Source: Chitinophagaceae bacterium
GTDB lineage: Bacteria > Bacteroidota > Bacteroidia > Chitinophagales > Chitinophagaceae
DNA length: 60,132 nucleotides
Assembly: GCA_947454155.1 (NCBI GenBank)
Contig: CANGIT010000017.1
Location: 1-60,132 of the forward strand
Direction of reading: 5' to 3'
Part shown: positions 26,973 to 36,634 of the stretch, piece by piece
Numbering within the stretch: the stretch's first letter is position 1
Layout: each line of letters begins with the position of its first letter
The notes under the pieces: generated by a model
Databases searched by the model: none
What the model was told of the DNA's origin: nothing
Seen by the model: only the letters and a program-made list of their open reading frames with translations
Position numbers and translations under genes: made by a program

Positions 26973-28184
26973 ATGAATTTACACGAGTACCAGGCTAAAG
27001 AATTGCTTAAAAAGTTCAATGTTCCCGTTCAGGAAGGTGTCGCTTGCAGCACAGTAAGCGAAGCAGAGGATGCTTACCGTCAGATCCACACCCAGTTCGG
27101 CAGCAAGTTTGCTGTAGTCAAAGCACAGATTCATGCCGGTGGCCGTGGTAAAGGAAATATCATTGGAAAAGAACAAAGAGGTGTTGCCGTTGGAAAAAGC
27201 TTGGAAAATGTAGCCGAAATCGCCGGTAACATTTTAGGCGGAACCCTGGTGACCCTGCAAACCGGTCCCGAAGGTAAATTGGTGAGCAAAGTATTGGTGG
27301 CACAGGATGTATATTATGAAGGACCCAATCCGGTTAAAGAATTCTATCTCTCTATATTGATGGACAGAAGCAGCTGCATGAATGTGGTGATGTACAGTAC
27401 CGAAGGCGGTATGAACATCGAAGATGTGGCCCATGACACCCCCGAAAAAATATTCAAGGAATATGTTCATCCCGGCGGTCGTCTGCAAGGTTTTCAAGCC
27501 CGCAAAATCGCTTTCAATCTCGGTTTGAGCGGTGAGTCGTTTAAGAACTGCGTGAAATTTGTTACGAACTTATACAATGCCTATCTAGACCTCGACTGTG
27601 GCATGCTGGAAATCAACCCTCTTTTCAAAACCAGCGACGATAAGATCATTGCTGTGGATTGCAAGATGAGCATCGACGAAAACGCTTTGATGCGTCATCC
27701 CGATATCGCCGCTTTAAGAGATCTTTCCGAAGAAGATCCTACCGAAGTGGAAGCCGGGAAATACAACCTCAATTTCGTAAAACTGGATGGCAACGTGGGT
27801 TGCATGGTTAACGGAGCCGGATTGGCCATGGCGACCATGGATATGATCAAACTGAGCGGTGGCGAGCCTGCCAACTTCCTCGACGTAGGTGGTACGGCCA
27901 ATGCCCAAACCGTTGAAGCCGGGTTCAGAATCATCATGAAGGATCCGAAAGTAAAAGCCATCCTCATCAATATCTTTGGAGGTATTGTACGCTGCGACCG
28001 TGTTGCACAAGGCGTTATCGACGCATACAAGAGCATCGGCAACATTGAAATCCCCATCATCGTTCGTCTGCAAGGCACCAACGCCGATGTGGCCAAGCAA
28101 CTGATCGACGAAAGCGGACTGAAAGTACAAAGCGCCATCTTACTGAGCGAAGCGGCTGCCCTGGTGAACCAGGCGGTAGCTTAA
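26973..28184 (+). CDS. sucC: Succinate--CoA ligase (ADP-forming) subunit beta
   Basis: The 403-aa protein starts 'MNLHEYQAKELLKKFNVPV', the classic SucC N-terminus, and has an ATP-grasp domain with 'AQIHAGGRGKG' and, later, 'GCMVNGAGLAMATMDMIK' and 'NIFGGIVRCDRVA' of the CoA-ligase domain. It is slightly longer than the usual ~388 aa because of small internal insertions. With SucD (not in the window) it converts succinyl-CoA and ADP to succinate, CoA and ATP in the TCA cycle. A SucC is normally paired with SucD, but here a GNAT gene follows, as is common in Bacteroidota where the two subunits are unlinked. Confidence 0.96.
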   Translation: MNLHEYQAKELLKKFNVPVQEGVACSTVSEAEDAYRQIHTQFGSKFAVVKAQIHAGGRGKGNIIGKEQRGVAVGKSLENVAEIAGNILGGTLVTLQTGPEGKLVSKVLVAQDVYYEGPNPVKEFYLSILMDRSSCMNVVMYSTEGGMNIEDVAHDTPEKIFKEYVHPGGRLQGFQARKIAFNLGLSGESFKNCVKFVTNLYNAYLDLDCGMLEINPLFKTSDDKIIAVDCKMSIDENALMRHPDIAALRDLSEEDPTEVEAGKYNLNFVKLDGNVGCMVNGAGLAMATMDMIKLSGGEPANFLDVGGTANAQTVEAGFRIIMKDPKVKAILINIFGGIVRCDRVAQGVIDAYKSIGNIEIPIIVRLQGTNADVAKQLIDESGLKVQSAILLSEAAALVNQAVA

Positions 28185-28256
28185 TACCAAAGCATAGCGG
28201 ACTCCTTTTAGTTTTTTCAACCGCTTGTACGGATCAAAGATTAAAGCTTTTTCATT

Positions 28257-28754
28257 TTGATATTCCGTTACGCATTACTGGAAGACCTGCCTGTAATTGT
28301 AAGCATTTACAATTCAACCATCGCCGGACGAAGAGTGACGGCCGATACCGAACCCGTGTCTGTTGCAGACCGGCTGGAATGGTTTCACGAGCATACCCCT
28401 CACCGCCGACCTTTATGGATGGTGGAAAATGATAACGGAGAGACTTTAGGCTGGATCAGTTTACAGGATTTCTACGGCAGACCTGCCTATGATGGCACTG
28501 CGGAAATCAGCATCTACCTACACGAAAATCACCGGGGAAAAGGATATGGCAAAACGTTGATGGAATTTGCCATTGAACAATGTCACTCACTGCAGATTCA
28601 TACCTTGCTGGGTTTTATCTTCGAACAAAACACAGAGAGCCTAAAACTGTTCAGCCGCTGCGGCTTTAACGAATGGGCCCATCTCCCCCATATTGCGGTG
28701 CTCGACAATACACCTTGCAGTCTTAAAATTTTAGGGCTTAAAGTGAATCAATAA
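28257..28754 (+). CDS. GNAT acetyltransferase (phosphinothricin-acetyltransferase-like)
   Basis: This 165-aa protein has the PAT-like N-terminus 'RYALLEDLPVIVSIYNSTI', a 'DRLEWFHEHTPHRRPLWM' segment and GNAT motif A 'IYLHENHRGKGYGKTLM' (acetyl-CoA loop). The start is a TTG at 28257; no ATG is in frame nearby, and the family's usual N-terminus begins right there. Its substrate is uncertain; relatives acetylate glufosinate-type or methionine-derived compounds. Its 3' end overlaps the convergent PBP gene by 7 nt. Confidence 0.85.
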   Translation: MIFRYALLEDLPVIVSIYNSTIAGRRVTADTEPVSVADRLEWFHEHTPHRRPLWMVENDNGETLGWISLQDFYGRPAYDGTAEISIYLHENHRGKGYGKTLMEFAIEQCHSLQIHTLLGFIFEQNTESLKLFSRCGFNEWAHLPHIAVLDNTPCSLKILGLKVNQ

Positions 28755-31063
28755 TCATTGCGCTTTTTGGGTTTCGGCTCTTCCTTGCGTTTAGGCTTGG
28801 CCGAAGAATCTTTTTGATTCTTGGTGGTTCCCTCATCGGATACGGATTGAGCGTCTCCATTGGCATCTGTGGAAGGCTCAACTACATCATCCGTTTCCAT
28901 ATCCGCATTCAAACTATCTTCTTTCCTGGCGATGTCGGCATAATTGAGATCGGCATAGATGGGATTATTTCTGAGTTCGGCAGGCTGTTCAAATTCGGTG
29001 ACTTTGCCGTAATTCAATCTTCTGTCGTTATAGACACGGCTCATGAACAGGCCCCATTTGGGCGCCGACATTTCCGCACCACCACTGTTGCTGGTGTAAA
29101 TGGGAATGAACGGATCTTCGCAGCCCACCCAGGTTCCGGCCAACAGTTCGGGTGTATAACCAATGAACCAGCCATCGGTGTTGGCATTGGTGGTTCCGGT
29201 TTTACCTGCCTTCTGCACCGGTATGCCATAATTATTAATTCTTCTGGCGGTACCAAAATCAATCACCCCTTTCATCATCGTCACCATGCTATAGGCATCC
29301 GACTCACTGATCACTTCCTTGCTTTGTGATACCGGAAATTCCTGCAACACATTGCCGTCTTTGTCTTCAATGCGGGTGAGGAATACAGGAGGTGTGTTAT
29401 ATCCTTTGTTGGGAAACATGGTGTAAGACTGCAACATTTCCAGCATGGGGATTTCAGCAGTTCCCAGGGCGATGGAAGGATAAGGAGGCAGTTCCGATTT
29501 GATGCCGCAGGTTTGTGCAAATTCAATGGTTCTTTTCACACCGATGGTACCCATCAGGTGCCAGGCTGCGCCATTCAGTGATTTTGCCAAACAATATGCC
29601 ATAGGCCCTCCGGCAGTGCTGATGGTTTTGCCTCCCAGTGTCAATGGCCCTCCGGGAATCTCTGTCATCGGCGTGTAGCCGGCATCAGTAACGGCGAGGG
29701 TGTACAATAAAGGCTTGAAGGTTGAACCCACTTGTCTTCGGGCTGTCACGTGATCGTACTTGAACCATTTGTAATTAATGCCGCCCACCCAGGCTTTGAT
29801 TTCGCCGGTGCGCGGGTCCATAGCGGCGAAAGACGTCTGCAGCAATTGCTTGTGGTATTTGATGGAATCATAAGGCGTCATCACGGTGTCCATCTCATGA
29901 TTCTTATTGCCCCACCACGAGAAGATTTTCATCTTCACCGGCACGTGAAACGATTTTACGATTTCGGCAGTGTCGATGCCCTCTTCTTTCATCTGCTTCC
30001 ATCGGTCGGTAAATTTCATGGCCGCCATGATCACATCATCGTGCCCCTTCCAAAGCTTATCGCCTTTCATCTTAAAATAGGCGTTAAGTTTTTCCTGAAT
30101 GATGGGCATGTGTTCTTCCACCGATTTTTCGGCATAAGCCTGCATGCGCGAATCGATGGTGGTGTATATTTTCAGTCCATCGCGATAGAGATCGAAGTTG
30201 TCGTCGGTTTTGGGATTGGTATGTGTTTTACACCATTCTTTCAGCACATTCACTAATACTGAGCGGTAGTAAGGCGCCACGCCTACATTCTCATCTATTT
30301 TTTTGTAAAAGGTGATGAGTGGTTTTTGTTTCAGGACAGCCGCTTCTTTTTCGGTAAGGAAATGTTGTTGAGCCACCACCATTTGGTTGATGACTACATC
30401 TCTTCTGTTGCGGGCCATTTTCGGATGACGGATAGGCTCATAAATAAACCCTTTGAGCATGCCGATCAAAACGGCGGCCTCTTCAATTTTCAAGTCCTTG
30501 GGTTCTTTTTGAAAATAAGTTCTTGAGGCATTTCTGATGCCATACACATTTCCCCAGGGCGCACGATTAAGATAAAGTGCGATAATTTCCTCTTTGGTAA
30601 AATTTCGTTCGAGCTTCACTGCCACAATCCATTCTTTGATCTTTTCAATACCTCTCATGAAAACATTACTTCTTCCCTGCTTCAACATCATCTTAGCCAG
30701 CTGTTGCGTAAGCGTGCTGCCTCCGCCTTGTGTACCAGCGGTAAACACCACCCGTGCCAGGGCTTTTCCATCTATTCCCGAGTGGTCATAAAACCTTTCG
30801 TCTTCGGTAGCAATCAAAGCATTGATGACATTGGGCGAGATCTCGCTGTACTTCACCTCGCTTCTGTTTTCAGAATAATATTTTCCCATCAGCACGCCAT
30901 CCGAGCTGATGATTTCACTGGCCAGGTCGGCCTCCGGGTTTTCCAATTGTTGCAGCGACGGCATTTTCCCCAACAGACCAAAGTTGGCCGCCAGCAAAAC
31001 CAGCGCCACAAAGCCAAGTCCATAGAAAAAAACTTTCCAGAGTATTTGTACAGAACGTTTCAT
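28748..31063 (-). CDS. Class A penicillin-binding protein (PBP1A-type)
   Basis: The 771-aa bifunctional peptidoglycan synthase has an N-terminal membrane anchor (~8-30). The glycosyltransferase domain has catalytic E87 in 'ATEDERFYDHSGID' and motifs 'GGGSTLTQQLAKM' and 'FTKEEIIALYLN'. The transpeptidase domain has active-site S447 in STFK, S495-L-N497 and K621-T-G. It polymerises glycan strands and cross-links peptides at the outer face of the inner membrane. A charged, low-complexity C-terminal tail follows the catalytic domain. It lies 15 nt downstream of the PorW/SprE-like gene in the same direction, so they are probably co-transcribed. Confidence 0.95.
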   Translation of the reverse strand: MKRSVQILWKVFFYGLGFVALVLLAANFGLLGKMPSLQQLENPEADLASEIISSDGVLMGKYYSENRSEVKYSEISPNVINALIATEDERFYDHSGIDGKALARVVFTAGTQGGGSTLTQQLAKMMLKQGRSNVFMRGIEKIKEWIVAVKLERNFTKEEIIALYLNRAPWGNVYGIRNASRTYFQKEPKDLKIEEAAVLIGMLKGFIYEPIRHPKMARNRRDVVINQMVVAQQHFLTEKEAAVLKQKPLITFYKKIDENVGVAPYYRSVLVNVLKEWCKTHTNPKTDDNFDLYRDGLKIYTTIDSRMQAYAEKSVEEHMPIIQEKLNAYFKMKGDKLWKGHDDVIMAAMKFTDRWKQMKEEGIDTAEIVKSFHVPVKMKIFSWWGNKNHEMDTVMTPYDSIKYHKQLLQTSFAAMDPRTGEIKAWVGGINYKWFKYDHVTARRQVGSTFKPLLYTLAVTDAGYTPMTEIPGGPLTLGGKTISTAGGPMAYCLAKSLNGAAWHLMGTIGVKRTIEFAQTCGIKSELPPYPSIALGTAEIPMLEMLQSYTMFPNKGYNTPPVFLTRIEDKDGNVLQEFPVSQSKEVISESDAYSMVTMMKGVIDFGTARRINNYGIPVQKAGKTGTTNANTDGWFIGYTPELLAGTWVGCEDPFIPIYTSNSGGAEMSAPKWGLFMSRVYNDRRLNYGKVTEFEQPAELRNNPIYADLNYADIARKEDSLNADMETDDVVEPSTDANGDAQSVSDEGTTKNQKDSSAKPKRKEEPKPKKRNDY

Positions 31064-31078
31064 AGTGTGAGGTCTTTA

Positions 31079-34000
31079 TCAGAATTTACCGGGATATTGA
31101 TTATTGATGAGTTTGCGGTATCCTTCCATATCCTTATTCTTCTGCAGCAAGCGAAGATTCTCTTCGTTGATAACCATAAAATAGTATTTCCCTGCAGGTA
31201 ACCAAGATACCTGATTGGGCGCGGCTTTCTTCACTTTGTCGTAGTAAGTCACCGCCTCATCGGCGCTTTCAAAAGCTGTAAAAATGAGGAGTGTACGCTG
31301 ACCATCGAGGGTGTCTCTGTTGATTTTAAGGGTAGTCAACCCATTGCCCGCATTGAACCTATTGTAAGCGTTTTTGGCTTCGTTGATATAAACACCATCC
31401 ACCTTATCGAGTACCATCAAAATATAATGAGCCCGACCAGGCATCCATTTAAAGTCACCGCTGATCATTGAAGGCGGCAGCTTGATGGCCGAATCTTTAG
31501 GTAAACTCGCGGTTTTCATTTCCTTGAGTTTCGGTGCGGCAGAAACATTGGCTACGGCCTTCTTCACTTCCACCGGTTTGTCTTCTGGCATCATCATGTG
31601 GTCATCATCCGCAACACGGATAACTTCAAGTTTATTGAGATAGGTTTCAATTTCGCGCCTTCTTTTCAATACATCCATCAGCGTTTGCGATTTAGGTTTC
31701 AGCGGCGACTCGGGATACATGGCAATCAAATCATTCAGTGTCTTCACCGCTTCGCTATCGCGTGTGCATTTCACATAATACATGGCTTCGATGTACAGCA
31801 GCTGTGGCGACCAGTATTGTTTGCCATATATCTTATCTGCGGCTTTTTTACGGGCAAAAGCGCTATCGAAATTGCCTTCGATAAAAAGATTGTAGATCTG
31901 TTGGTATTGCTGCGAAACCGTTGGATTGTTTTTATCGGGTTGCAATGAAGCAGGGTCGTTCAGCATTTTGGCAAACTTGCTGTCGGCATAACCCGCATCC
32001 AGCAATGACTTGTAATAAGCGGCTTTCTCTTTGTCGCCTAGTTTATTGTAACAATAGTACAAGCCCAGATAAAGTTCCCCATCGGCATGATCTTCGGGGA
32101 AACGCTTCATGAAAACATCATAGTAATAAATGGCTTCCTGGTAATCCTGCAATTCATTGCGGAACAGACGGCCCAGTTCTAGCAAGGCCATTTTAATTTT
32201 GATATTGCTGCTGTCCAGTTGTTCTGGTGTGAGCGGAAGATTTGCCAGCAGTGCATCATAACTGTTGGCCAACAATTTACCACCTTGATCTACCGCACTT
32301 GAATCGGCCGGAATTGGAGCCAACGGATCAGCCGCACCGGTATTCAGATTTTGACTGGCAATGGCCATCGCCGATTTCCGTCTCCAATTGTCTACATTAT
32401 CGCGCTTGCCCCATTTACTTTTAAATTCATTGAAACCTTTCGACTTTTGATTGGCATTGTAGAAATACCACTCACCTTTGGAAGAAGAAGCAAAAAGATC
32501 GCCCCCTCCATTATTTTTTGTATTATCGAAGCTGTTCAGTGTAGGGCCCGAAAATGTATAATCATCTTCTTTCTGTGTCTTGTCTTTCCTCAATTTCTTT
32601 TCGAGCTTTTTCAAAAAAGCATCTCTTTCCGCCGCAGGCAATGCCGCAATCATTTGCAGGCTATCTTCATTGTCAATCACAAACAACTGATTGGCGAGTT
32701 TACGTAATGAAGATTTTCTATCGGCCACTTCCGAAGAATCATTTTTAAGCGAAGGTTCATTGATATCGAGACTGTCGTAATGATCGGCGGCAATTCTGTA
32801 GGCTCGCTGATTATAAGCGATTCTGCCCCATAGCAGATGGGCCTTGTTTTTAAAAGGCGCATTGTTTTGATTGGCCTGCAAGCTCTTGCTCAGTAAAACG
32901 ACAGCGCCGGAGGTATCTGGTTTTTGCAAAGTAAGTACGGCGGCACTATGAAAGATGATATCGCGGTAAGTTTCGTATTTGTCTCTTTTCGCCATGCTCA
33001 TCAGCGTAGCGATACTTTTGTTCAGCTCTACGGTATCGCCTTTGCTTTTCAGCATTTTGGCATTGTTGAGATGCGCGTAGATGTCCATCAATGGATCAAC
33101 AGTGTGACGGGCGGCCATGTTGTAATACTGCGAAGCTTTGGCTTGCTGATTGGACATCTCATACAGCTGTGCCAATAAAAAATACCATCTGCTTTTGTCT
33201 GTATTGTTGTCGGCGCTGGTCAGCCCTTTTTCGAGATAAGCGGCCGCGCTGTCGTAGGCGGTTTGTTTGTAAAACCAGTAAGCGGTAATTTGATCGAGCT
33301 CATCTTTCAATCGCTTGGGCAGGTTGGGATCTTCCTGTAAAATGTTGATCATCCCTGCGGCTTCCCCAAACTGTTCGGTTTCGGTGTAAGTGCGAGCCAG
33401 CCATAAGAGCGCATCGTTTCTGCTCGGCGGCAGACTGAACGTACGTTTGATGATGTTGCGTTTTTCCTTTTCGGCAATGGACAATTTGCGAACGCCGGTT
33501 TCGTTAGCATTTCCTCCAACCACACGATTGTCGTCTTCGTGTTTTTTTCGGGGAAAGAGATTGTAGTTGATGAATTGAAAAGTCATGGTGGCCGAATCGA
33601 AAACTTTCCGGTAATAATACGATTGGCCGATGAGCAGGTACATGTTATCTACCCAATCGGTACGCAGATCGTGCAGCAAAATGCCGGCCGTACATTTGTA
33701 AATCACCGAATCCAGCTCCACCTGCTGAGAGGCTGTATTGTCGAGACTATATGGATAGAAGGAAAGCAATTGGGTATAATCGTCGTGCTGCGAAAGGCGG
33801 GCACGCTCAAGCACCGTATTCAGTTTGTTGTTGGCGTTGAAATAATAATTGTAGTGACTGACCGTGTTTTGCAAAAAATGACGGAAGAGGGTGAATTTTT
33901 TGTCGGCAGTTTTTTCGGAAGGCAGTTTCTTTTCTTCATATTCAGCCGGCTTCTTCTCTTTGCCAAACGGATCGAAAGTCCAGGTAGGCTGAGCCAGGGC

Positions 34001-34093
34001 AACCGTGGCCAGTAAAATAAAAAAGATAGTCCCGACCAGTGATAATGCGGATTTCCGTAGCTGATGCGGGTGAATGTTTAATGTGTTCGTCAA
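31079..34093 (-). CDS. porW: PorW/SprE-like T9SS and gliding component (TPR protein)
   Basis: The 1,004-aa exported protein is full of tetratricopeptide-type helices (e.g. 'DNMYLLIGQSYYYRKVFDSA', 'ALLWLARTYTETEQFGEAA', 'YYYDVFMKRFPEDHADGELY'). It has a conserved ~110-residue C-terminal domain beginning 'HYILMVLDKVDG' that I associate with the PorW/SprE family. PorW is needed for the type IX secretion system and gliding in Bacteroidota. Known homologues are lipoproteins; here the signal 'LLATVALAQP' lacks a lipobox cysteine. The start is a TTG at 34093, the only plausible start before the signal sequence. The neighbouring giant cargo proteins would depend on this system. Confidence 0.75.
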   Translation of the reverse strand: MTNTLNIHPHQLRKSALSLVGTIFFILLATVALAQPTWTFDPFGKEKKPAEYEEKKLPSEKTADKKFTLFRHFLQNTVSHYNYYFNANNKLNTVLERARLSQHDDYTQLLSFYPYSLDNTASQQVELDSVIYKCTAGILLHDLRTDWVDNMYLLIGQSYYYRKVFDSATMTFQFINYNLFPRKKHEDDNRVVGGNANETGVRKLSIAEKEKRNIIKRTFSLPPSRNDALLWLARTYTETEQFGEAAGMINILQEDPNLPKRLKDELDQITAYWFYKQTAYDSAAAYLEKGLTSADNNTDKSRWYFLLAQLYEMSNQQAKASQYYNMAARHTVDPLMDIYAHLNNAKMLKSKGDTVELNKSIATLMSMAKRDKYETYRDIIFHSAAVLTLQKPDTSGAVVLLSKSLQANQNNAPFKNKAHLLWGRIAYNQRAYRIAADHYDSLDINEPSLKNDSSEVADRKSSLRKLANQLFVIDNEDSLQMIAALPAAERDAFLKKLEKKLRKDKTQKEDDYTFSGPTLNSFDNTKNNGGGDLFASSSKGEWYFYNANQKSKGFNEFKSKWGKRDNVDNWRRKSAMAIASQNLNTGAADPLAPIPADSSAVDQGGKLLANSYDALLANLPLTPEQLDSSNIKIKMALLELGRLFRNELQDYQEAIYYYDVFMKRFPEDHADGELYLGLYYCYNKLGDKEKAAYYKSLLDAGYADSKFAKMLNDPASLQPDKNNPTVSQQYQQIYNLFIEGNFDSAFARKKAADKIYGKQYWSPQLLYIEAMYYVKCTRDSEAVKTLNDLIAMYPESPLKPKSQTLMDVLKRRREIETYLNKLEVIRVADDDHMMMPEDKPVEVKKAVANVSAAPKLKEMKTASLPKDSAIKLPPSMISGDFKWMPGRAHYILMVLDKVDGVYINEAKNAYNRFNAGNGLTTLKINRDTLDGQRTLLIFTAFESADEAVTYYDKVKKAAPNQVSWLPAGKYYFMVINEENLRLLQKNKDMEGYRKLINNQYPGKF

Positions 34094-34342
34094 CCGTTTC
34101 TTTTTAAGGGCAAGGACCGGCGAGCGTTTTCAAATTTGAATTGAATGCACACCAATCCGGATGATAAAAATTATGAGGTTAAATATCGGCAATTTTCAGT
34201 TCAAAATTATCATTTTCAGCCGTCAAACTATTTTTTTAACGGAATTAAAGAAGGTATCAACATGCGAATGCAGCAAGGATTCTTTCAATTTGAATCGCTT
34301 TCGGCGCATTTTCGTAATTTGGGCGGCAATATCAACGTGCAT

Positions 34343-34810
34343 ATGGCAAAATTCAGTGCATCCAACCAACTGAAAAGACTCAGGAACAATTACCGGCTGG
34401 TGATCATGAACGAAGACACATTTGAAGAGGTGGTCAGGTTCAGGCTCTCCCGGCTCAGTGTTTATATTGCCATGAGTTCATTGTTTGTGATTTTGGTGGC
34501 CCTCACTTCTTCATTGATCATCTTCACTCCGTTGAAATATTACCTACCCGGCGTTGGCTATGGCAATGCCCAACAAATCAGGGAGTTCAGAACATTGAAG
34601 CTGCGTACCGATTCCATGGAAAAAGCACTTGTCCAACAATTACAGTACAACGAAAATGTTGGCGCCTTGCTGAAAGGCGAACAAATAAAATCAGATACCA
34701 CCACCATCGACATTCCTGATGCGGTGGTACAGGAAATGGATGGTGAACAACCGATAAAAAGCAAAGCCAGAAAAAAAAGCAGAAGTAAAAAAAGAAAAAG
34801 AAGAAGATAA
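34343..34810 (+). CDS. Membrane protein resembling the N-terminus of an M23 peptidase, lacking the peptidase
   Basis: From the ATG at 34343 the protein is 155 aa: 'KRLRNNYRLVIMNEDTFEEVVRFRL', one transmembrane helix (~35-60), a predicted coiled stretch and an extremely basic end (KKSRSKKRKRRR). This N-terminal pattern is common in Bacteroidota M23-family metallopeptidases that sit near PorW/SprE, but there is no peptidase domain and no sign of one downstream. The frame is open from an ATG at 34145, but that extra 66 residues are not convincing. It is divergent from the PorW-like gene. Role unknown; perhaps cell-wall linked. Confidence 0.65.
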   Translation: MAKFSASNQLKRLRNNYRLVIMNEDTFEEVVRFRLSRLSVYIAMSSLFVILVALTSSLIIFTPLKYYLPGVGYGNAQQIREFRTLKLRTDSMEKALVQQLQYNENVGALLKGEQIKSDTTTIDIPDAVVQEMDGEQPIKSKARKKSRSKKRKRRR

Positions 34811-34837
34811 CCAAGCCCCAATGTCAAACCTGTTTTG

Positions 34838-35050
34838 ATGAACGACAATAAAGATCTATTGAAGCGTTATGCAGGACTCTCGGGTCAGTTTCTGGCAGGC
34901 CTGGCCATTACGGTTTATGGCGGCATCAAACTCGACGAGTGGCTCAAATTATCTATCCCCTTGGCCGTATGGGCGCTCCCTTTGCTGTTCATCACCGGCA
35001 TCATCATTCGCCTGATCATCGACACCGGAAAAAAAGACAATAAAAAATGA
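34838..35050 (+). CDS. AtpZ/AtpI-like F0F1-ATPase accessory protein
   Basis: This 70-aa protein has two transmembrane helices ('FLAGLAITVYGGIKLDEWL' and 'WALPLLFITGIIIRLII') separated by a short loop, and the 'GxxLDxW' pattern of the AtpZ family. AtpZ/AtpI proteins act as assembly factors or Mg/Ca transport partners of the ATP synthase. The ATG at 34838 is preferred over the adjacent TTG. It overlaps the next small membrane gene by 4 nt. No ATP synthase subunits follow in this window. Confidence 0.8.
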   Translation: MNDNKDLLKRYAGLSGQFLAGLAITVYGGIKLDEWLKLSIPLAVWALPLLFITGIIIRLIIDTGKKDNKK

Positions 35051-35439
35051 AAAAATCTTCACCCAAGTTCCTGATGCTCCTTTTGGTTTTCGTCGTTGTG
35101 CAGGCCTTCATTTTTTTGACAAGTTCCATGCTGATCAAATTCGGCGCGGCCATCCCGATCCTTTACATCGCCAACGCCTTTCTTTTTATCTTATCCTGCT
35201 TATCGCTTTACATCCAAACCAGGGCCTTATCGAATAAAAATCCCAACGTTTTTGTAAGAGCCATAACCGGCGGCATGCTGATAAAGATGATGGGCTGCGG
35301 CATGGGCGTGCTATTCTATTACATGCTTACACCTGCCACCTTCAACAAGATCAGCGTGGTGGTATCGATGGTGTTTTACCTGATTTATTTAACCGCCGAA
35401 GTGGCGATGATGATGAAATCGAACCAGCAGCATGCCTAA
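35047..35439 (+). CDS. Small integral membrane protein next to AtpZ
   Basis: The 130-aa protein has four hydrophobic helices and begins with a basic residue cluster. Genes of this type lie between atpZ and atpB in many Bacteroidota, so it is probably an ATP-synthase-associated membrane protein (AtpI-like). Its first codon overlaps the AtpZ gene by 4 nt (ATGA), implying coupled translation. It overlaps the following SprT-like gene by 8 nt. I cannot assign a biochemical function. Confidence 0.7.
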   Translation: MKKSSPKFLMLLLVFVVVQAFIFLTSSMLIKFGAAIPILYIANAFLFILSCLSLYIQTRALSNKNPNVFVRAITGGMLIKMMGCGMGVLFYYMLTPATFNKISVVVSMVFYLIYLTAEVAMMMKSNQQHA

Positions 35440-36052
35440 AGAGAAAGTACCCCTTCAGGAATTAGCCAGCTTCCTGCCCAACAACACCTTTGAGGAAGTA
35501 TTGGCCTATCTGCAACAATACAAAGTACAGCTCACGGTCACCCGTCAACGCCAATCGGTATTGGGCGACTACCGCCATGCTTTCAAAGACAAAGGTCATC
35601 GGATCAGCGTAAACGGCAATCTCAACAAATACAGCTTTCTCATCACGCTATTGCACGAGCTTGCCCACCTGCTCACTTTCGACCAGTACGGCAATCGGGT
35701 GATGCCCCATGGCGCAGAGTGGAAAAAAGCTTTTGGTCAGTTGCTGGCTCAATTTCTTCACAAAAAAATATTCCCTGCCAATATCGAACAAGCCTTGATG
35801 AGATCGTTGCACAACCCGGCGGCCAGCACTTGTGGCGACACCCATTTACTTCGTGTGCTCAGACAATACGACAAAAAGAAAGAAGGCATCGTACTTGTGG
35901 AGGAACTGGCCATTGGAACCTGCTTTGTGATCAAAGGAGGCCGATCGTTCATTAAAGAAGAAAAAATCAGAACCCGTTTCAAATGCAGGGAGATATCAAC
36001 AGGCAAGTATTACCTGTTCAATGGTTTGTATGAAGTGAAAATTTCATCTTGA
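35432..36052 (+). CDS. SprT-like zinc metallopeptidase-type protein
   Basis: The 206-aa protein has the zincin motif 'LLHELAHLL' (H75, E76, H79) and a possible third ligand H93 in 'VMPHGAEWKKAF', the arrangement of SprT/SprT-like domains. A C-terminal part follows with small beta strands ('GTCFVIKGGRSFIKEEKIR'). Relatives are DNA-protein crosslink or stress-related proteases, but bacterial SprT function is poorly known. It is the last gene of a plus-strand run (overlap of 8 nt with the previous gene) and ends 3 nt before a convergent gene. Confidence 0.85.
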   Translation: MPKEKVPLQELASFLPNNTFEEVLAYLQQYKVQLTVTRQRQSVLGDYRHAFKDKGHRISVNGNLNKYSFLITLLHELAHLLTFDQYGNRVMPHGAEWKKAFGQLLAQFLHKKIFPANIEQALMRSLHNPAASTCGDTHLLRVLRQYDKKKEGIVLVEELAIGTCFVIKGGRSFIKEEKIRTRFKCREISTGKYYLFNGLYEVKISS

Positions 36053-36055
36053 GCT

Positions 36056-36544
36056 TTATTCCGCATATTGGCGTTTATCCAATGCCGATGGGCTCCAGGA
36101 CTGCAAAAATTCCAGCACCTTTACTTTGTCATAACTTGATTTACCATCTTCGAGATAGGAAGAATTTTGGGTATGAATGCGCTCGCCTTTTTCGTTGAGG
36201 ATGATAAATACCGGAAAGCCGAAACGCTGGGGATAGCCGTATTTTTCAAAGATTGCCGCGTTCTTGTTTTCCTTGCTGTAATTGAGATGATACCAAACGA
36301 AATTGGCATTGATCAACGAATCCAGCTGCTTGTCGGCCGTACAAAAACGATGAAATTCTATGCACCATTTGCACCAGTTGCCGCCGCCTTGCAAAAGCAC
36401 GAACTTGTGTTCGGTCGAAGCTTTTTTGATAGCTGCTTCAATATCAGCCCCCGCATTGGCTTGGGGATTGTAAATGGTTTTGGATTGAGCGAAACTCAAT
36501 AAAGAAAAGCTGATGAGAAAAACAAAAATGATGATGCGGCGCAT
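36056..36544 (-). CDS. Exported thioredoxin-like protein (C-K-W-C)
   Basis: The 162-aa protein has a signal peptide ('LLSFAQ') and a thioredoxin fold with active site C58-K-W-C61 in 'GGGNWCKWCIEFH', and a cis-proline region 'QRFGFPVFIIL'. It is of the Thioredoxin_7 type used for periplasmic disulfide reduction. It is convergent with the SprT-like gene (3-nt gap) and has no obvious operon partner. Confidence 0.85.
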   Translation of the reverse strand: MRRIIIFVFLISFSLLSFAQSKTIYNPQANAGADIEAAIKKASTEHKFVLLQGGGNWCKWCIEFHRFCTADKQLDSLINANFVWYHLNYSKENKNAAIFEKYGYPQRFGFPVFIILNEKGERIHTQNSSYLEDGKSSYDKVKVLEFLQSWSPSALDKRQYAE

Positions 36545-36634
36545 ATGTCTATGGTTTGGAATAAAGGTAAGGAATGATTAAGTTGTATAATCAAATGTGC
36601 GATGAACTTCTGAAATAAAACCGACATTCACCTC

